A DNA stretch of 64,000 nucleotides from the NCBI RefSeq assembly GCF_900187455.1, contig NZ_FYDX01000014.1:145474-209473 (forward strand), written 5' to 3'. A program made the position numbers and the translations under genes. The DNA comes from Pseudomonas sp. Irchel 3E13 (GTDB lineage: Bacteria > Pseudomonadota > Gammaproteobacteria > Pseudomonadales > Pseudomonadaceae). Positions 40,550-50,316 of this stretch are shown in pieces; position 1 is the stretch's first letter; every line of letters begins with the position of its first letter. Under the pieces are notes generated by a model. It did no database searches, had not been told where the DNA came from, and was given only the letters and a program-made list of their open reading frames with translations.

Positions 40550-41378
40550 TGTGCGGTTTCCAGCGCGCCATCAGCCGGCGCATGGCTTTCCAGACGTCCG
40601 CCTTGCGCGGCGGCTCGTCCATCAACAATTCAAGGGACGGCAGCCCCCAGGCAGTGCCCAGGCCTTGCACCGCCCATTCACGGGTATAGGACGTTTCGTC
40701 GCCTTCGCCGGCAAAGCGGATGGCCGGCAGGCCGATCAGCCACAGACAGGCGCACGGTACTTCTTCGAGCCGGGCCTGAATGAAGCCCTGGACGAAGTCC
40801 CGCGCAGCATCCGGGCCCTGGTCGAGACTGCCGCGCACCAGCAACGGCCAGCGCACCGGCTCGCCGACGATCTGCGGGCTGTCGGGAAGGCCGGCGGCAC
40901 GCAGCATGTCTTTGAGCAGCAGGTAGGACGGATCGCGACTCTGGAAGGCCTCGCCAGTCGCCAGTTCGACCAGCAGCAGGCAGTTACCGGCACGCAGCAA
41001 CTGCAGGGCGAAACGCGGCGGCGGCTGGACCACGGCCTTGACCGGCGCGGGCGCTTCTTCCGCCGCCTCGACCGGCTTGGGCGCCGGCTTGGCGGTGACG
41101 CTCGGGCGGGGAATCTCGATCTTCGGCCGCTCTGCCGGCTTCACCACGGGCTTCACAACGGACTGGGCGACAGCGGCGGCTGCCCGGGCCGGCACTTCCG
41201 GCGGCAGTTCCTCGACCAGCGGCTCGAGCGGCAACAGCAGCTCCGGGCGCGACGGCGCGGCGAACGGCAGTTCGGCACGCGGCAGCCAGTGCACCACTTG
41301 CATGGCGTTCAGGTAAGCGCGGCGGCGGGACTCGGTCAGCAAGGAGGCGGCCATCTGTGGATAAGTCAGGGCGCACAT
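40542..41378 (-). CDS. holD: DNA polymerase III psi subunit candidate
   Basis: A 278-aa protein often labelled TonB-like because of its Pro/Lys/Ala-rich central linker (residues about 60-125). The C-terminal part (LLLLVELATGEAFQS-like strand and LLLKDMLRAAGL) and the direct linkage to rimI fit the cryptic pseudomonad psi subunit described for P. aeruginosa (PA4679, recalled). It would link the clamp loader to chi and SSB. There is no N-terminal membrane anchor, which speaks against a true TonB. Confidence 0.65.
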   Translation of the reverse strand: MCALTYPQMAASLLTESRRRAYLNAMQVVHWLPRAELPFAAPSRPELLLPLEPLVEELPPEVPARAAAAVAQSVVKPVVKPAERPKIEIPRPSVTAKPAPKPVEAAEEAPAPVKAVVQPPPRFALQLLRAGNCLLLVELATGEAFQSRDPSYLLLKDMLRAAGLPDSPQIVGEPVRWPLLVRGSLDQGPDAARDFVQGFIQARLEEVPCACLWLIGLPAIRFAGEGDETSYTREWAVQGLGTAWGLPSLELLMDEPPRKADVWKAMRRLMARWKPHNE

Positions 41379-41518
41379 TCTAACGCCGTTGCGCGCCGGG
41401 CGCCGCAGTCGATCGGCGGAAAAACGCCGGACACCCCCTGCAAACGATCAAGGGTGAAGCCAATCCCCCCCAATGCAGTACAATCGGCGCTTTTATTTGG
41501 CAGCGAGTCGAACCGCCA

Positions 41519-42796
41519 ATGATCGAACCCAAGCGCGTCCTGCGCGCCCTGGCTGAACACTGGAACCTGTTGGAACCGCTGTGCGAGCGGTTCGACGGGG
41601 GTACCCTCAGTCTGGGCGAATTGCGCCAGCAACTGGCTGCCCAGCAGCTTGAAAGCACGGTCCAGGACATCACCAACCTGCTCGACGTGTGGATCCGCCT
41701 GGACATCCTCGTCCCGGTGGCAAAAAGCCCCAACCGCTTCGAGCTGAACGCCCAGATCCACGACTTCCTCGCCTACCTGCGCCGCGAACACCGCCTCGGC
41801 CTGTGCCTGGAAATCGAAGCCTATCTGCGCCACCTCGAGCGTCTGGCCGGGCATATCCAGGACGCCTTCGACATCCGCGACGGCCACGACCTGGCCCGCC
41901 AGTTGCGCCTGCTGGACATGCGCGTACGCGATGTCTTGAAGAAGCTCGACAACGACGAGCAGGCCTTGGTCGGCGTGGCCGAACGGGCCAAGACCAGCGA
42001 CCGCCAGATTCCCCTGCGCCAGCGCTATGCAGAAGTACTGGCGACCTGGGACGAGTACGTCGAGCCGATGATCCAGTTGGTCAACGCCGACGGCGCCTTC
42101 GAACAAGGCGTGCGCAAGGTCGAGACCGTGCTGCTGCGCCTGCTCAGCGAGCAGGCCCGGCTCGGGCAACTGGTGGACGACGACATGCTGCTGCGCACCC
42201 ACGCGCGCATCCTCGAAATGCAGACCAGTGCCCAGTTGACCCTGCGCCACGCCCGCGAACTGCTGCTGCCGCTGCGCGAAGAAGCGCGCCGGCACAACGC
42301 CGTGACCCGCGGCGCGGCCCTGGCCCTGTCGGTGATCCGCCGCAAGGGCATCGACGCCGTGCCGCAGGCGGCCATGCCGCTGTTCACCCGGCCGCAGAGC
42401 ACCTTTCTCGGCAGCGCCAGCCAGGTCGAGGCCTACGTCTACGCCCTGGCTCGCTTCGAACCGAAGCCGGCGCAGTTCCCCAAGGCGCACAAGAGCCACA
42501 AGGGCGAACCGACCCGAGCCCCGCGCACGGTCAAGGAAATGCTCGAACGCTGCGAAGACGCCCTGCCGCTGCCGGACCTGATGGTCTGGCTGCTGGAGCA
42601 GGAACCCGAAGGCGCCACCGACGAACTGCTCTACTGGTTCTCGCGCCTCTCGCGGGAAAAACGCTTCGCCCGCGAACGCCTCGACCGCCGTGACTACACC
42701 ACCCGCGAACACCTGGTCAGCCTGCGCTCCTTCGCCCTGACATCCAGCCGCGAAACTTCGCCAGAGCCTACAGCGAGCCCTACCCATGCATCTTGA
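41519..42796 (+). CDS. mksF: Condensin kleisin subunit MksF
   Basis: A 425-aa kleisin-like subunit of the MukB-related Mks condensin. N-terminal winged-helix part (VLRALAEHWNLLEPLCERFDG), long helices in the middle, and a C-terminal winged helix (LLYWFSRLSREKRFARERL) that should bind MksB. First gene of mksF-mksE-mksB, with an 11-base overlap with mksE. It resembles JetA of Wadjet systems, but the order and housekeeping neighbours match the P. aeruginosa chromosomal locus. Confidence 0.88.
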   Translation: MIEPKRVLRALAEHWNLLEPLCERFDGGTLSLGELRQQLAAQQLESTVQDITNLLDVWIRLDILVPVAKSPNRFELNAQIHDFLAYLRREHRLGLCLEIEAYLRHLERLAGHIQDAFDIRDGHDLARQLRLLDMRVRDVLKKLDNDEQALVGVAERAKTSDRQIPLRQRYAEVLATWDEYVEPMIQLVNADGAFEQGVRKVETVLLRLLSEQARLGQLVDDDMLLRTHARILEMQTSAQLTLRHARELLLPLREEARRHNAVTRGAALALSVIRRKGIDAVPQAAMPLFTRPQSTFLGSASQVEAYVYALARFEPKPAQFPKAHKSHKGEPTRAPRTVKEMLERCEDALPLPDLMVWLLEQEPEGATDELLYWFSRLSREKRFARERLDRRDYTTREHLVSLRSFALTSSRETSPEPTASPTHAS

Positions 42797-43487
42797 TCTT
42801 TCCGAACTGTCCCAGCTCGCACCGATCTTCCGCGAGCTGTTCAAGGGCTTCCACATCAGCCGGCGCGACCCGGAGCTGTACACCCAACTGTCGAACTTCC
42901 AGGACCAGTACCGCGGCCTGTTCAAGGCACTGGGCTACGAGCTGGTCTGCGACACCCGCGGCTTCTACTACTTCGTCCCCGAGCTGGCTGCCGCGCAGGT
43001 CAACAAGACCGCGCAGCGCCTGTCGCTGTTCACCTTCATCCTGGTGGAGCACCTGGCCGACCAGGGCCGCGACCCGATGTCGGTGCTCGACGGCGGCAGC
43101 CTCGGCCGCGACGAACTGCCCTCGCTGCTGGACAAGTACCGCGACCTGTTCCTCCAGGCCGAAGTGCAGACCCCCGACGAACTGGAAGAAAAGATCATGC
43201 GCCGCATGACCCAGCTCGGCTTCGCCCACGAAGAAAACGGCATCTACCGCTTCCTGCCGCCGATGCACCGCTTCCTCGATGTCTGCCTGTCGGTCCAGCA
43301 GGACCGCGACCTGGCCGCCAGCCTGCACAGCAACCTGCCGCTGCCCACGCCCGTGCTGGTGGAAGAAGAAAGCCCCGAACAACTCAACAGCACCGACGAC
43401 CCGCTCGATCTGGCGCCGTTCGAAGAAAGCGAAGAAGACGCCCTGGCCCGGGCCATCGCCGAAGAGCAACAGGAGATTGACGCATGA
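42786..43487 (+). CDS. mksE: Condensin subunit MksE
   Basis: A 233-aa accessory subunit binding the kleisin: tandem winged-helix folds (LSQLAPIFRELFKGFHIS; FKALGYELVCDTRGFYYFVPE; RRMTQLGFAHEENGIYRFLP) and an acidic Glu-rich tail. Stop overlaps mksB start by ATGA. Confidence 0.88.
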   Translation: MHLDLSELSQLAPIFRELFKGFHISRRDPELYTQLSNFQDQYRGLFKALGYELVCDTRGFYYFVPELAAAQVNKTAQRLSLFTFILVEHLADQGRDPMSVLDGGSLGRDELPSLLDKYRDLFLQAEVQTPDELEEKIMRRMTQLGFAHEENGIYRFLPPMHRFLDVCLSVQQDRDLAASLHSNLPLPTPVLVEEESPEQLNSTDDPLDLAPFEESEEDALARAIAEEQQEIDA

Positions 43488-46315
43488 GCCAGGAACGCTA
43501 CGGCATCCGCCGCTTCGCATTGCTCAACACCGCCGGCTACAGCCTCGGCCTGTTCCCCCTGGAACACCCGCTGTCGGTCTACGGCGCGAACAACCTGGGC
43601 AAGAGTGCCTCGATCAACGCCCTGCAATTCCCGATTCTGGCGCGCATGTCGGACATGAGCTTCGGCAAATACAGCCTGGAGCAGTCGCGGCGCTTCTACT
43701 TCGCCAGCGACACCAGCTACATCCTCTGCGAAGTGAACCTGCCCCACGGCCCGCACGTGATTGGCGTGGTCGGCCGCGGCCCGGGCGGCGGCTTCGGCCA
43801 CCAGTTCTTCGCCTACGCCGGCGAGCTGGACCTGGCCCACTACCAGCGCAACGACACCTGCCTGCGCCAGAAAGAGCTGTTCGCCAACCTTGAGCGCAAC
43901 GGCCTGAAAGCCTACGAACTCAAGCCTGACGAACTGCGTCGACTGCTGGTCGGCGGACATACCTCGATTCCGCTCGACCTGACCCTGATCCCGCTGCGCT
44001 CCACCAGCGAGCAGAGCCTGAAGACTTTCCGCGCACTGTTCATCAACCTGCTGCACATGCGCGAAATCACCGCCGCCAAGCTCAAGCAACTGTTCCTCGA
44101 CGCCTTCGAGCACAGCCTGCGCTCCGGCAGCGTCGACTACATCGCTGCGTGCGAAGAAGCCTTCCGCGACGTACGCCGCATGGAGCAGGACTACAACTCG
44201 CTGGTCGCCGCCGGCCCGCTGGTCGAGGCCCTGGCCAACGGCGTGGCGCAGCGCGACATCCTGCGCGGCAAACTGCACCGCCTGTCGCCCCTGCTCGATT
44301 CGCTGCTGGGCACCTGGCAGGACTACTCCGGCGCCCGTAAGGAAGAACTGGTCATCCAGTCCGAACACTACCGTGGCGAGCAGGACGCACTGCAGAACGA
44401 CCAGCGCAACGGCACCCAGGAACTGATGCGCCTGGAGCGTGAAATCAGCGGCATTCAGCGCTGGCTCGGCGAGCTGTCGGTGCTGAAGAACCGCTTTGCT
44501 CTGGTGGACGACGTCAAGGTGCTGGAACAGCAACTGCTGGCCGCCAAGGATGCCCACGACGAGCTGGCCGGCGCCCTGGCGCAGTCCCGCCAGTTCAGCG
44601 CCGAAGACCTCGAAGAGCGCCTGCGGGACCTGGAAAAACGCCTGAAGTCGGTGAAACAGCAACTCGATCACGCCGACAACAACAGCTACGCCCGCCTGCG
44701 CGAAGAGTTCTCGCAACAGGACGTCGAACGTCTGATGCGCCTGTTCAACGGCGCGCTGTTCAGCCTGCCGTTGGGCGAGCGCGGCATCGAGCTGGATGAC
44801 AGCGACGTCTGGGTCAAGTCACTGGAAGCGGTACTGGACGGCTTCAAGGGCGAGCGCTTCGAAGTGCCTGGCCTGTCCATCGACCTGTCCCATATCGAGC
44901 CGCCGGCCCTGCAGGCCCTGGCCGACCGCGCCGCACTGCGCGACCAGAAGGAGCGCCTGGAAAAAGAACTCAAGCAGCTCAAGACCCAGCAGTCGGTGAC
45001 CGCCGACCGCGCCGCGAGCAAGACCCAGACCGAAGCCCTGTACCAACAGGTGCTGGACGCGCAGAAAGCCCTCGAAGATTTCCGCCGCACCCAGACCCTG
45101 AGCGTCGAAGAAGGCGACAAGCTGGAACAACTGGCGCAACTGGAAGCCGCCCAGGACGAACTCAAGCGCTCCAGCGACGCCTTCACCGAACGCGTCCAGC
45201 AACTGTCCGCCAAACTGCAACTGGTCGGCCGGCAGATCGCCGATATGGAAGCCAAGCAGCGCACCCTCGACGACGCCCTGCGCCGCCGCCAACTGCTGCC
45301 GTCAGACCTGCCGTTCGGCACGCCGTTCATGGAGCCGGTGGACGACTCGATGGACAACCTGCTGCCGCTGCTCAACGACTATCAGGACAGTTGGCAGGGC
45401 CTGCTGCGGATCGACAACCAGATCGAAGCGCTGTACGCCCAGGTCCGCCTCAAGGGCGTGGCCAAGTTCGACAGCGAAGACGACATGGAGCGCCGCCTGC
45501 AACTGCTGATCAACGCCTACGCGCACCGCACCGATGAAGCGCTGACCCTGGGCAAGGCACGCCGCGCTGCGGTCACCGACATCGCCCGGACCCTGCGCAA
45601 CATCCGCAGCGACTACGACAGCCTCGAACACCAGTTGGCGCTGTTCAACCGCGAGATCAACCGTCGCCAGGTCTCCAACCTGCAGAGCTTCCGCATCGTC
45701 CTCGCGCCAAACAAGGAAGCGCTCAAACACATCGACCAGATCATCCACAGCGCCGGCCAATACGAGGAAGGCGAGACCCTGTCGGTGTTCGACCTGAGCC
45801 AGAGTGCCGAGCAGGACAACAAGAACGAGGAAGCCAAGGAGTATCTGGCCCGCCTGGTTGCGGCGAACCACAACCAGCTTGGCCTCAAGGACCTATTCGA
45901 ACTCGCGTTCGAGATCACCAAGGTCAACGGCCAGCCGGTCATCCACACCGACATCGACGGCGCCGCCTCCAACGGCACCACGATGACCATCAAGGCGCTG
46001 ACCAACATGTACCTGTTGCTGCACCTGATGGACCGCGACCTCGCCGGCCGCGTGCGCCTGCCGTACTACCTCGATGAGGCTGCGGACATCGACGAACGCA
46101 ACCAGGCCGCGCTGCTGGAAACCAGCCTGCAACTGGGCTTCGTCCCGATCCTGGCGAGCGTGAAGCCGCAGGTGTCGGCACACGTGGCGATCGATCTGGA
46201 AGGCGGTAGCGGGCCGAACGGCATCTACATCGACGAGTCGGACTGGAAGTACATCAGCCGGCTGGATGTGGTGAAGGCGGAGGTGCGGAAAGAGGCCGAA
46301 GAGACGTCAGCCTGA
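43484..46315 (+). CDS. mksB: Condensin ATPase MksB
   Basis: A 943-aa SMC-like ATPase that compacts and helps segregate the chromosome. Walker A GANNLGKSA (residues 34-42), a long coiled coil of about 500 residues from about 250 (QNDQRNGTQELMRLEREI; EDLEERLRDLEKRLKSVKQQ), and a C-terminal Walker B region LDEAADIDE near residue 862. It is shorter than MukB (about 1,480 aa), as expected for MksB. No mksG/jetD nuclease gene follows: the next gene is creA on the other strand. Confidence 0.92.
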   Translation: MSQERYGIRRFALLNTAGYSLGLFPLEHPLSVYGANNLGKSASINALQFPILARMSDMSFGKYSLEQSRRFYFASDTSYILCEVNLPHGPHVIGVVGRGPGGGFGHQFFAYAGELDLAHYQRNDTCLRQKELFANLERNGLKAYELKPDELRRLLVGGHTSIPLDLTLIPLRSTSEQSLKTFRALFINLLHMREITAAKLKQLFLDAFEHSLRSGSVDYIAACEEAFRDVRRMEQDYNSLVAAGPLVEALANGVAQRDILRGKLHRLSPLLDSLLGTWQDYSGARKEELVIQSEHYRGEQDALQNDQRNGTQELMRLEREISGIQRWLGELSVLKNRFALVDDVKVLEQQLLAAKDAHDELAGALAQSRQFSAEDLEERLRDLEKRLKSVKQQLDHADNNSYARLREEFSQQDVERLMRLFNGALFSLPLGERGIELDDSDVWVKSLEAVLDGFKGERFEVPGLSIDLSHIEPPALQALADRAALRDQKERLEKELKQLKTQQSVTADRAASKTQTEALYQQVLDAQKALEDFRRTQTLSVEEGDKLEQLAQLEAAQDELKRSSDAFTERVQQLSAKLQLVGRQIADMEAKQRTLDDALRRRQLLPSDLPFGTPFMEPVDDSMDNLLPLLNDYQDSWQGLLRIDNQIEALYAQVRLKGVAKFDSEDDMERRLQLLINAYAHRTDEALTLGKARRAAVTDIARTLRNIRSDYDSLEHQLALFNREINRRQVSNLQSFRIVLAPNKEALKHIDQIIHSAGQYEEGETLSVFDLSQSAEQDNKNEEAKEYLARLVAANHNQLGLKDLFELAFEITKVNGQPVIHTDIDGAASNGTTMTIKALTNMYLLLHLMDRDLAGRVRLPYYLDEAADIDERNQAALLETSLQLGFVPILASVKPQVSAHVAIDLEGGSGPNGIYIDESDWKYISRLDVVKAEVRKEAEETSA

Positions 46316-46320
46316 AAATG

Positions 46321-46346
46321 ATGTGGGGCCTTTACCGGCCCCACAT
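46321..46346. terminator. Bidirectional terminator between mksB and creA
   Basis: ATGTGGGGCC-TTTACC-GGCCCCACAT, a perfect 10-base stem between two converging genes, with AAAATG before and ATATTT after. Confidence 0.85.
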
Positions 46347-46360
46347 ATTTCAGAAAGCGA

Positions 46361-46822
46361 TCACTGCGCCCAAGGCAAAATCGGAATCGCCGTCACCGCA
46401 TTCTGCGGGCTGCCTTCGATCACGCGGTCGCTGTACACCAGGTACACCAGCGTGTTGCGCTTCTTGTCGAGGAAGCGCACCACCTGCATGGTCTTGAACA
46501 CCAGCGAGGTGCGCTCCTTGAACACTTCCTCGCCATCCTTGAGCTGACCCTTGAAGTTGATCGGGCCGACCTGACGACAGGCGATCGACGCTTCCGCGCG
46601 GTCTTCCGCCAACCCCAGTCCGCCCTTCACGCCGCCAGTCTTGGCCCGCGACAGGTAGCACGTCACGCCTTCGACCTTGGGGTCGTCGAAGGCTTCGACG
46701 ACGATCCGGTCATTCGGTCCGACCAGCTTGAACACGGTGGACACCTGGCCGATTTCTTCAGCCGATACCAGCGCCGGCAGGGCCAGCAACGCGGCGACAA
46801 ACAGTCCCTTGATCACACTCAT
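46361..46822 (-). CDS. creA: CreA-family exported protein
   Basis: A 153-aa periplasmic protein of unknown function. Signal peptide LFVAALLALPALVSA, then the family signature EIGQVSTVFKLVGPNDRI and CYLSRAKTGGVKGGLGLAED, with Cys residues that may pair. Start ATG 46822; the longer frame upstream is a shadow of proB, whose stop lies 6 bases away. Confidence 0.92.
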   Translation of the reverse strand: MSVIKGLFVAALLALPALVSAEEIGQVSTVFKLVGPNDRIVVEAFDDPKVEGVTCYLSRAKTGGVKGGLGLAEDRAEASIACRQVGPINFKGQLKDGEEVFKERTSLVFKTMQVVRFLDKKRNTLVYLVYSDRVIEGSPQNAVTAIPILPWAQ

Positions 46823-46827
46823 TTTCC

Positions 46828-47946
46828 TCACACCAGAATCAGGTTGTCGCGGTGCACCAGCTCCGGCTCGGCGCTGTAGCCCAGCAGGCTCTCGATGGCA
46901 TCCGACGGTTGGCCGATGATTTTCTGCGCCTCGAGGGCGCTGTAGTTGGCCAGACCGCGAGCCACTTCCAAGCCGTCCGGACCGACACAAACCACCATCT
47001 CGCCACGGCGGAAGCTGCCTTGCACGGTCTTCACGCCCACTGGAAGCAAACTCTTGTTCGCTTCGCGCAGCGCTTGTACAGCGCCGGCATCCAGCACCAG
47101 AGTGCCGCGGGTTTGCAGGTGGCCCGCCAGCCACTGCTTGCGCGCCGCCAGCATGCCGCGCTCAGGCGACAGCAGCGTGCCGATGCGCTCGCCGGCCTTG
47201 AGGCGATCCAGCACGCGCTCCAGGCGCCCGCCGATGATGATGGTGTGGGCGCCGGAACGGGCCGCGAGGCGAGCTGCGCGCAGTTTGGTCTGCATGCCGC
47301 CACGGCCCAGCGCACCGCCGGTACCGCCGGCCACGGCATCGAGGCTCGGGTCGTCGGCACGGGCTTCGTAGATCAGCTTGGCATCGGGGTTGTTGCGCGG
47401 ATCGGCATCGAACATGCCGTCGCGGTCGGTAAGGATCACCAGCAGGTCGGCTTCGACCAGGTTGGCCACCAGCGCGGCCAAGGTGTCGTTGTCGCCGAAG
47501 CGGATTTCGTCGGTGACCACCGTGTCGTTCTCGTTGATCACCGGCACCACGCCCAGCTCCACCAGGGTGCGCAGGGTGCTGCGGGCATTGAGGTAACGCT
47601 TGCGATCGGACAGGTCGTCGTGGGTCAGGAGAATCTGCGCGGTGTGCTTGCCGTGCTCGCCGAAGCTGGACTCCCAGGCCTGTACCAGGCCCATCTGGCC
47701 GATGGAGGCGGCCGCCTGCAACTCGTTCATCGCACTCGGTCGCTTGGTCCAGCCCAGACGGCTCATGCCGGCAGCCACGGCCCCGGAGGAGACCAGCACC
47801 AACTCGACGCCTGCTTCACGCAGGGCCACCATCTGCTCGACCCAGACACCCATGGCCGCGCGATCCAGGCCCTTGCCATCCGCCGTCAGCAGGGCACTGC
47901 CAATCTTCACGACCCAGCGCTGGGCACCTGTCACCTTGCTCCGCAT
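46828..47946 (-). CDS. proB: Glutamate 5-kinase
   Basis: First step of proline synthesis: ATP-dependent phosphorylation of glutamate. 372 aa: amino-acid kinase domain (WVVKIGSALLT; VSSGAVAAGM; VPVINENDTV; GGMQTKLRAARLA) and a C-terminal PUA domain from about residue 280. Located between obgE and creA as in other pseudomonads. Confidence 0.97.
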   Translation of the reverse strand: MRSKVTGAQRWVVKIGSALLTADGKGLDRAAMGVWVEQMVALREAGVELVLVSSGAVAAGMSRLGWTKRPSAMNELQAAASIGQMGLVQAWESSFGEHGKHTAQILLTHDDLSDRKRYLNARSTLRTLVELGVVPVINENDTVVTDEIRFGDNDTLAALVANLVEADLLVILTDRDGMFDADPRNNPDAKLIYEARADDPSLDAVAGGTGGALGRGGMQTKLRAARLAARSGAHTIIIGGRLERVLDRLKAGERIGTLLSPERGMLAARKQWLAGHLQTRGTLVLDAGAVQALREANKSLLPVGVKTVQGSFRRGEMVVCVGPDGLEVARGLANYSALEAQKIIGQPSDAIESLLGYSAEPELVHRDNLILV

Positions 47947-47998
47947 CTTCTTCCAACCTATCGATCTGTGTGGATTCTGTAGATTTTTTAGATAACAA

Positions 47999-48022
47999 AA
48001 CGCCGCTTGAAAAAGCGGCGTT
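47999..48022 (-). terminator. Terminator after obgE
   Basis: AACGCCGCTT-GAAA-AAGCGGCGTT, a perfect 10-base stem; on the minus strand it is followed by TTTTGTTAT. Confidence 0.9.
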
Positions 48023-48039
48023 CAGTGTACTGCAACGGA

Positions 48040-49263
48040 TCAGTCGCGCACGTAAATGATTTCCGGACCGTCCTCGTCGTCCTCTTCGCCCCAGAAGTCA
48101 TCGTCGTCGCTGACATCGTCCACGCTCTTGACGCCAGTACGGCGCAAGGTGCGGGCGTCGTCCAGGGCCTGCAACTGGGCGCGGGCTTCGTCTTCGATGC
48201 GCTGATCGAGGTCAGCCAGTTCCGCGGCGTAGGCCGGATCGTTAGCCAGGCGGTCGGCGCGGTCTTCAAGGTAGCGCATGAGGTCATGGCTGAGCTTTTC
48301 GGTGCCCTGGCGGGAGATCGCCGAGATCACGTAGACCGGGCCTTCCCACTGCAGGCGGTCGACCACTTCCTTGACCCGCTCATCGCGCTCGTCGTCAGGG
48401 ATCATGTCCGACTTGTTCAGTACCAGCCAGCGCTCACGCTCGCCCAGCGACGGGCTGAAGCGCTCGAGTTCGTTGACGATGACTTCCGCGGCATCGGCCG
48501 GGCTGCTTTCGTCCAGCGGCGCCAGATCGACCAGGTGCAGCAGCACGCGGGTACGCGCCAAGTGCTTGAGGAAACGGATACCCAGGCCGGCACCGTCGGA
48601 AGCGCCTTCGATCAGGCCGGGGATGTCGGCGATGACGAAGCTCTTCCAGCGGTCGACGCTGACCACACCCAGGTTCGGCACCAGGGTGGTGAACGGGTAG
48701 TCGGCGACTTTCGGCTTGGCGGCCGAGACGGCGCGGATGAAGGTGCTCTTGCCGGCGTTTGGCAGGCCCAGCAGACCGACGTCGGCGAGGACTTTCATTT
48801 CCAGTTTCAGGTCACGCTGCTCACCCGGTTTACCCGGAGTGGTCTGGCGTGGCGCACGGTTGGTACTGGATTTGAAGCGGGTGTTGCCCAGACCGTGCCA
48901 GCCGCCCTGAACCACCATCAGCTTCTGCCCTGGCTTGACCAGGTCACCGATGATTTCCTGGGTAGCGGCGTCGATCACCGTGGTGCCGACCGGCACGCGC
49001 AGGACCAGATCATCGCCCTTCTTGCCGGTGCAGTCGGTGCTGCCGCCGTTCGAGCCGCGCTGGGCATCGAAGTGACGGGTGTAACGGTAGTCGACCAGCG
49101 TGTTGAGGTTTTCGTCGGCAACCATGTAGACCGAACCGCCGTCGCCACCGTCACCGCCGTTGGGACCGCCGTTCTCGATGAATTTTTCGCGGCGGAAGCT
49201 CATGCAACCGTTACCGCCGTCACCGGCTTTGACCCGGATCGATACTTCGTCAACAAACTTCAT
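48040..49263 (-). CDS. obgE: Obg/CgtA GTPase
   Basis: A 407-aa ribosome-assembly and stress GTPase: N-terminal Gly-rich Obg fold (GDGGNGCMSFRREKFIENGG; GGDGGDGGSV), G domain (GLPNAGKSTF, G1; DIPGLIEGAS, G3; LNKSDM, G4) and an acidic C-terminal tail (DDDDFWGEEDDEDG). Follows rpmA/rplU in the standard order. Confidence 0.97.
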   Translation of the reverse strand: MKFVDEVSIRVKAGDGGNGCMSFRREKFIENGGPNGGDGGDGGSVYMVADENLNTLVDYRYTRHFDAQRGSNGGSTDCTGKKGDDLVLRVPVGTTVIDAATQEIIGDLVKPGQKLMVVQGGWHGLGNTRFKSSTNRAPRQTTPGKPGEQRDLKLEMKVLADVGLLGLPNAGKSTFIRAVSAAKPKVADYPFTTLVPNLGVVSVDRWKSFVIADIPGLIEGASDGAGLGIRFLKHLARTRVLLHLVDLAPLDESSPADAAEVIVNELERFSPSLGERERWLVLNKSDMIPDDERDERVKEVVDRLQWEGPVYVISAISRQGTEKLSHDLMRYLEDRADRLANDPAYAAELADLDQRIEDEARAQLQALDDARTLRRTGVKSVDDVSDDDDFWGEEDDEDGPEIIYVRD

Positions 49264-49413
49264 AAAAACCGCCTCTCGTCAGTCGGACGAGTTGAATGAC
49301 ACAAAGACATAAGGCTCTTGCAAAAATGAGCGCGGCGGCCCCCGTCAACGACCGTAACAACCAGCGCCGGCAGCCCATACAAACAGCTTTGCAAGAGACT
49401 CACCCCAAAAACG

Positions 49414-49442
49414 AAAAAGCCCCGTCGCGAGACAGGGCTTTT
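49414..49442 (-). terminator. Terminator after rpmA
   Basis: A stem of about 12 bases (AAAAAGCCCCGTC with GACAGGGCTTTT, one wobble) around a GCGA loop; T-run on the minus strand. Confidence 0.85.
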
Positions 49443-49457
49443 CCAGCGATCGCACGA

Positions 49458-49715
49458 TTACTCGGCGACAACGCTCACGTAACGACGACCGAAGGCGCCT
49501 TTTACTTCGAACTTGATCTTACCCGCGATCTTGGCGAACAGGGTGTGATCCTTGCCCATGCCAACGCCGTAGCCAGCGTGGAATTGGGTGCCGCGCTGAC
49601 GGACGATGATGTTGCCAGGGATGATAGCCTGGCCGCCATACATCTTCACGCCAAGGCGTTTGGCTTCTGAGTCGCGACCGTTACGGGTACTACCACCAGC
49701 TTTTTTGTGTGCCAT
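49458..49715 (-). CDS. rpmA: 50S ribosomal protein L27
   Basis: 85 aa, with the N-terminal AHKKAGGSTRNGRDSEAKRLG extension that reaches the peptidyl-transferase centre. Co-transcribed with rplU. Confidence 0.98.
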   Translation of the reverse strand: MAHKKAGGSTRNGRDSEAKRLGVKMYGGQAIIPGNIIVRQRGTQFHAGYGVGMGKDHTLFAKIAGKIKFEVKGAFGRRYVSVVAE

Positions 49716-49750
49716 GAGTTCAATTCTCCTGAAGGGGGATTAGGCTGAAA

Positions 49751-50065
49751 TTAAGCCTGAATACCGGTGATTTTGATCTCGGTGAACCACTGGCGGTGGC
49801 CCATACGCTTCATGTGGTGCTTACGGCGACGGAACTTGATGATGCGCACTTTGTCGTGACGACCTTGCGAGATCACTTCAGCAACAACCTTGGCACCAGC
49901 AACAACTGGAGCGCCGATGTTCACGTCGTCGCCATTGGCGACCAGCAGAACGCGGTCGAAAGTAACGGATTCGCCAGTAGCGACTTCCAGTTTTTCGATC
50001 TTCAGGTATTCACCTTCGGCGACTTTGTACTGCTTGCCACCGGTAACAATTACTGCGTAAGACAT
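49751..50065 (-). CDS. rplU: 50S ribosomal protein L21
   Basis: 104 aa: YAVIVTGGKQYKVAEGEYLKIEKL at the start and the RNA-binding IKFRRRKHHMKRMGHRQ at the end. Start ATG 50065 after GGAGAAAT; the longer frame upstream is not L21. Confidence 0.98.
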   Translation of the reverse strand: MSYAVIVTGGKQYKVAEGEYLKIEKLEVATGESVTFDRVLLVANGDDVNIGAPVVAGAKVVAEVISQGRHDKVRIIKFRRRKHHMKRMGHRQWFTEIKITGIQA

Positions 50066-50316
50066 GGGTATTTCTCCAATAATCCTGCTCACCCAGCTCT
50101 TTATAGTAAGAATATTGGCTGGCATGGCTGCATAGGGCTGGAACGGCCCAGTGCAATTGCGTAAGGCAGGTGCTGCCCAGGAAGTTAGGGTGCGCGATTG
50201 TACGCAAGCCCATCCGGCCTTGCAAGTCCCGCCCCAGTGGCCCGGGCAGCGCGCCTTGACAGGCCGGGACCCGCAACCTAGCATGCCGCGCAACCTATAT
50301 GGAGCACCTGTGGCCG

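Noticed and set aside
40542..41378. TonB energy transducer
   Set aside because: No N-terminal membrane anchor and no TonB C-terminal fold signature; linkage to rimI points to psi.
41519..46315. Wadjet plasmid-defence system
   Set aside because: No JetD/MksG gene follows and the locus matches the chromosomal mksFEB site near rimI.
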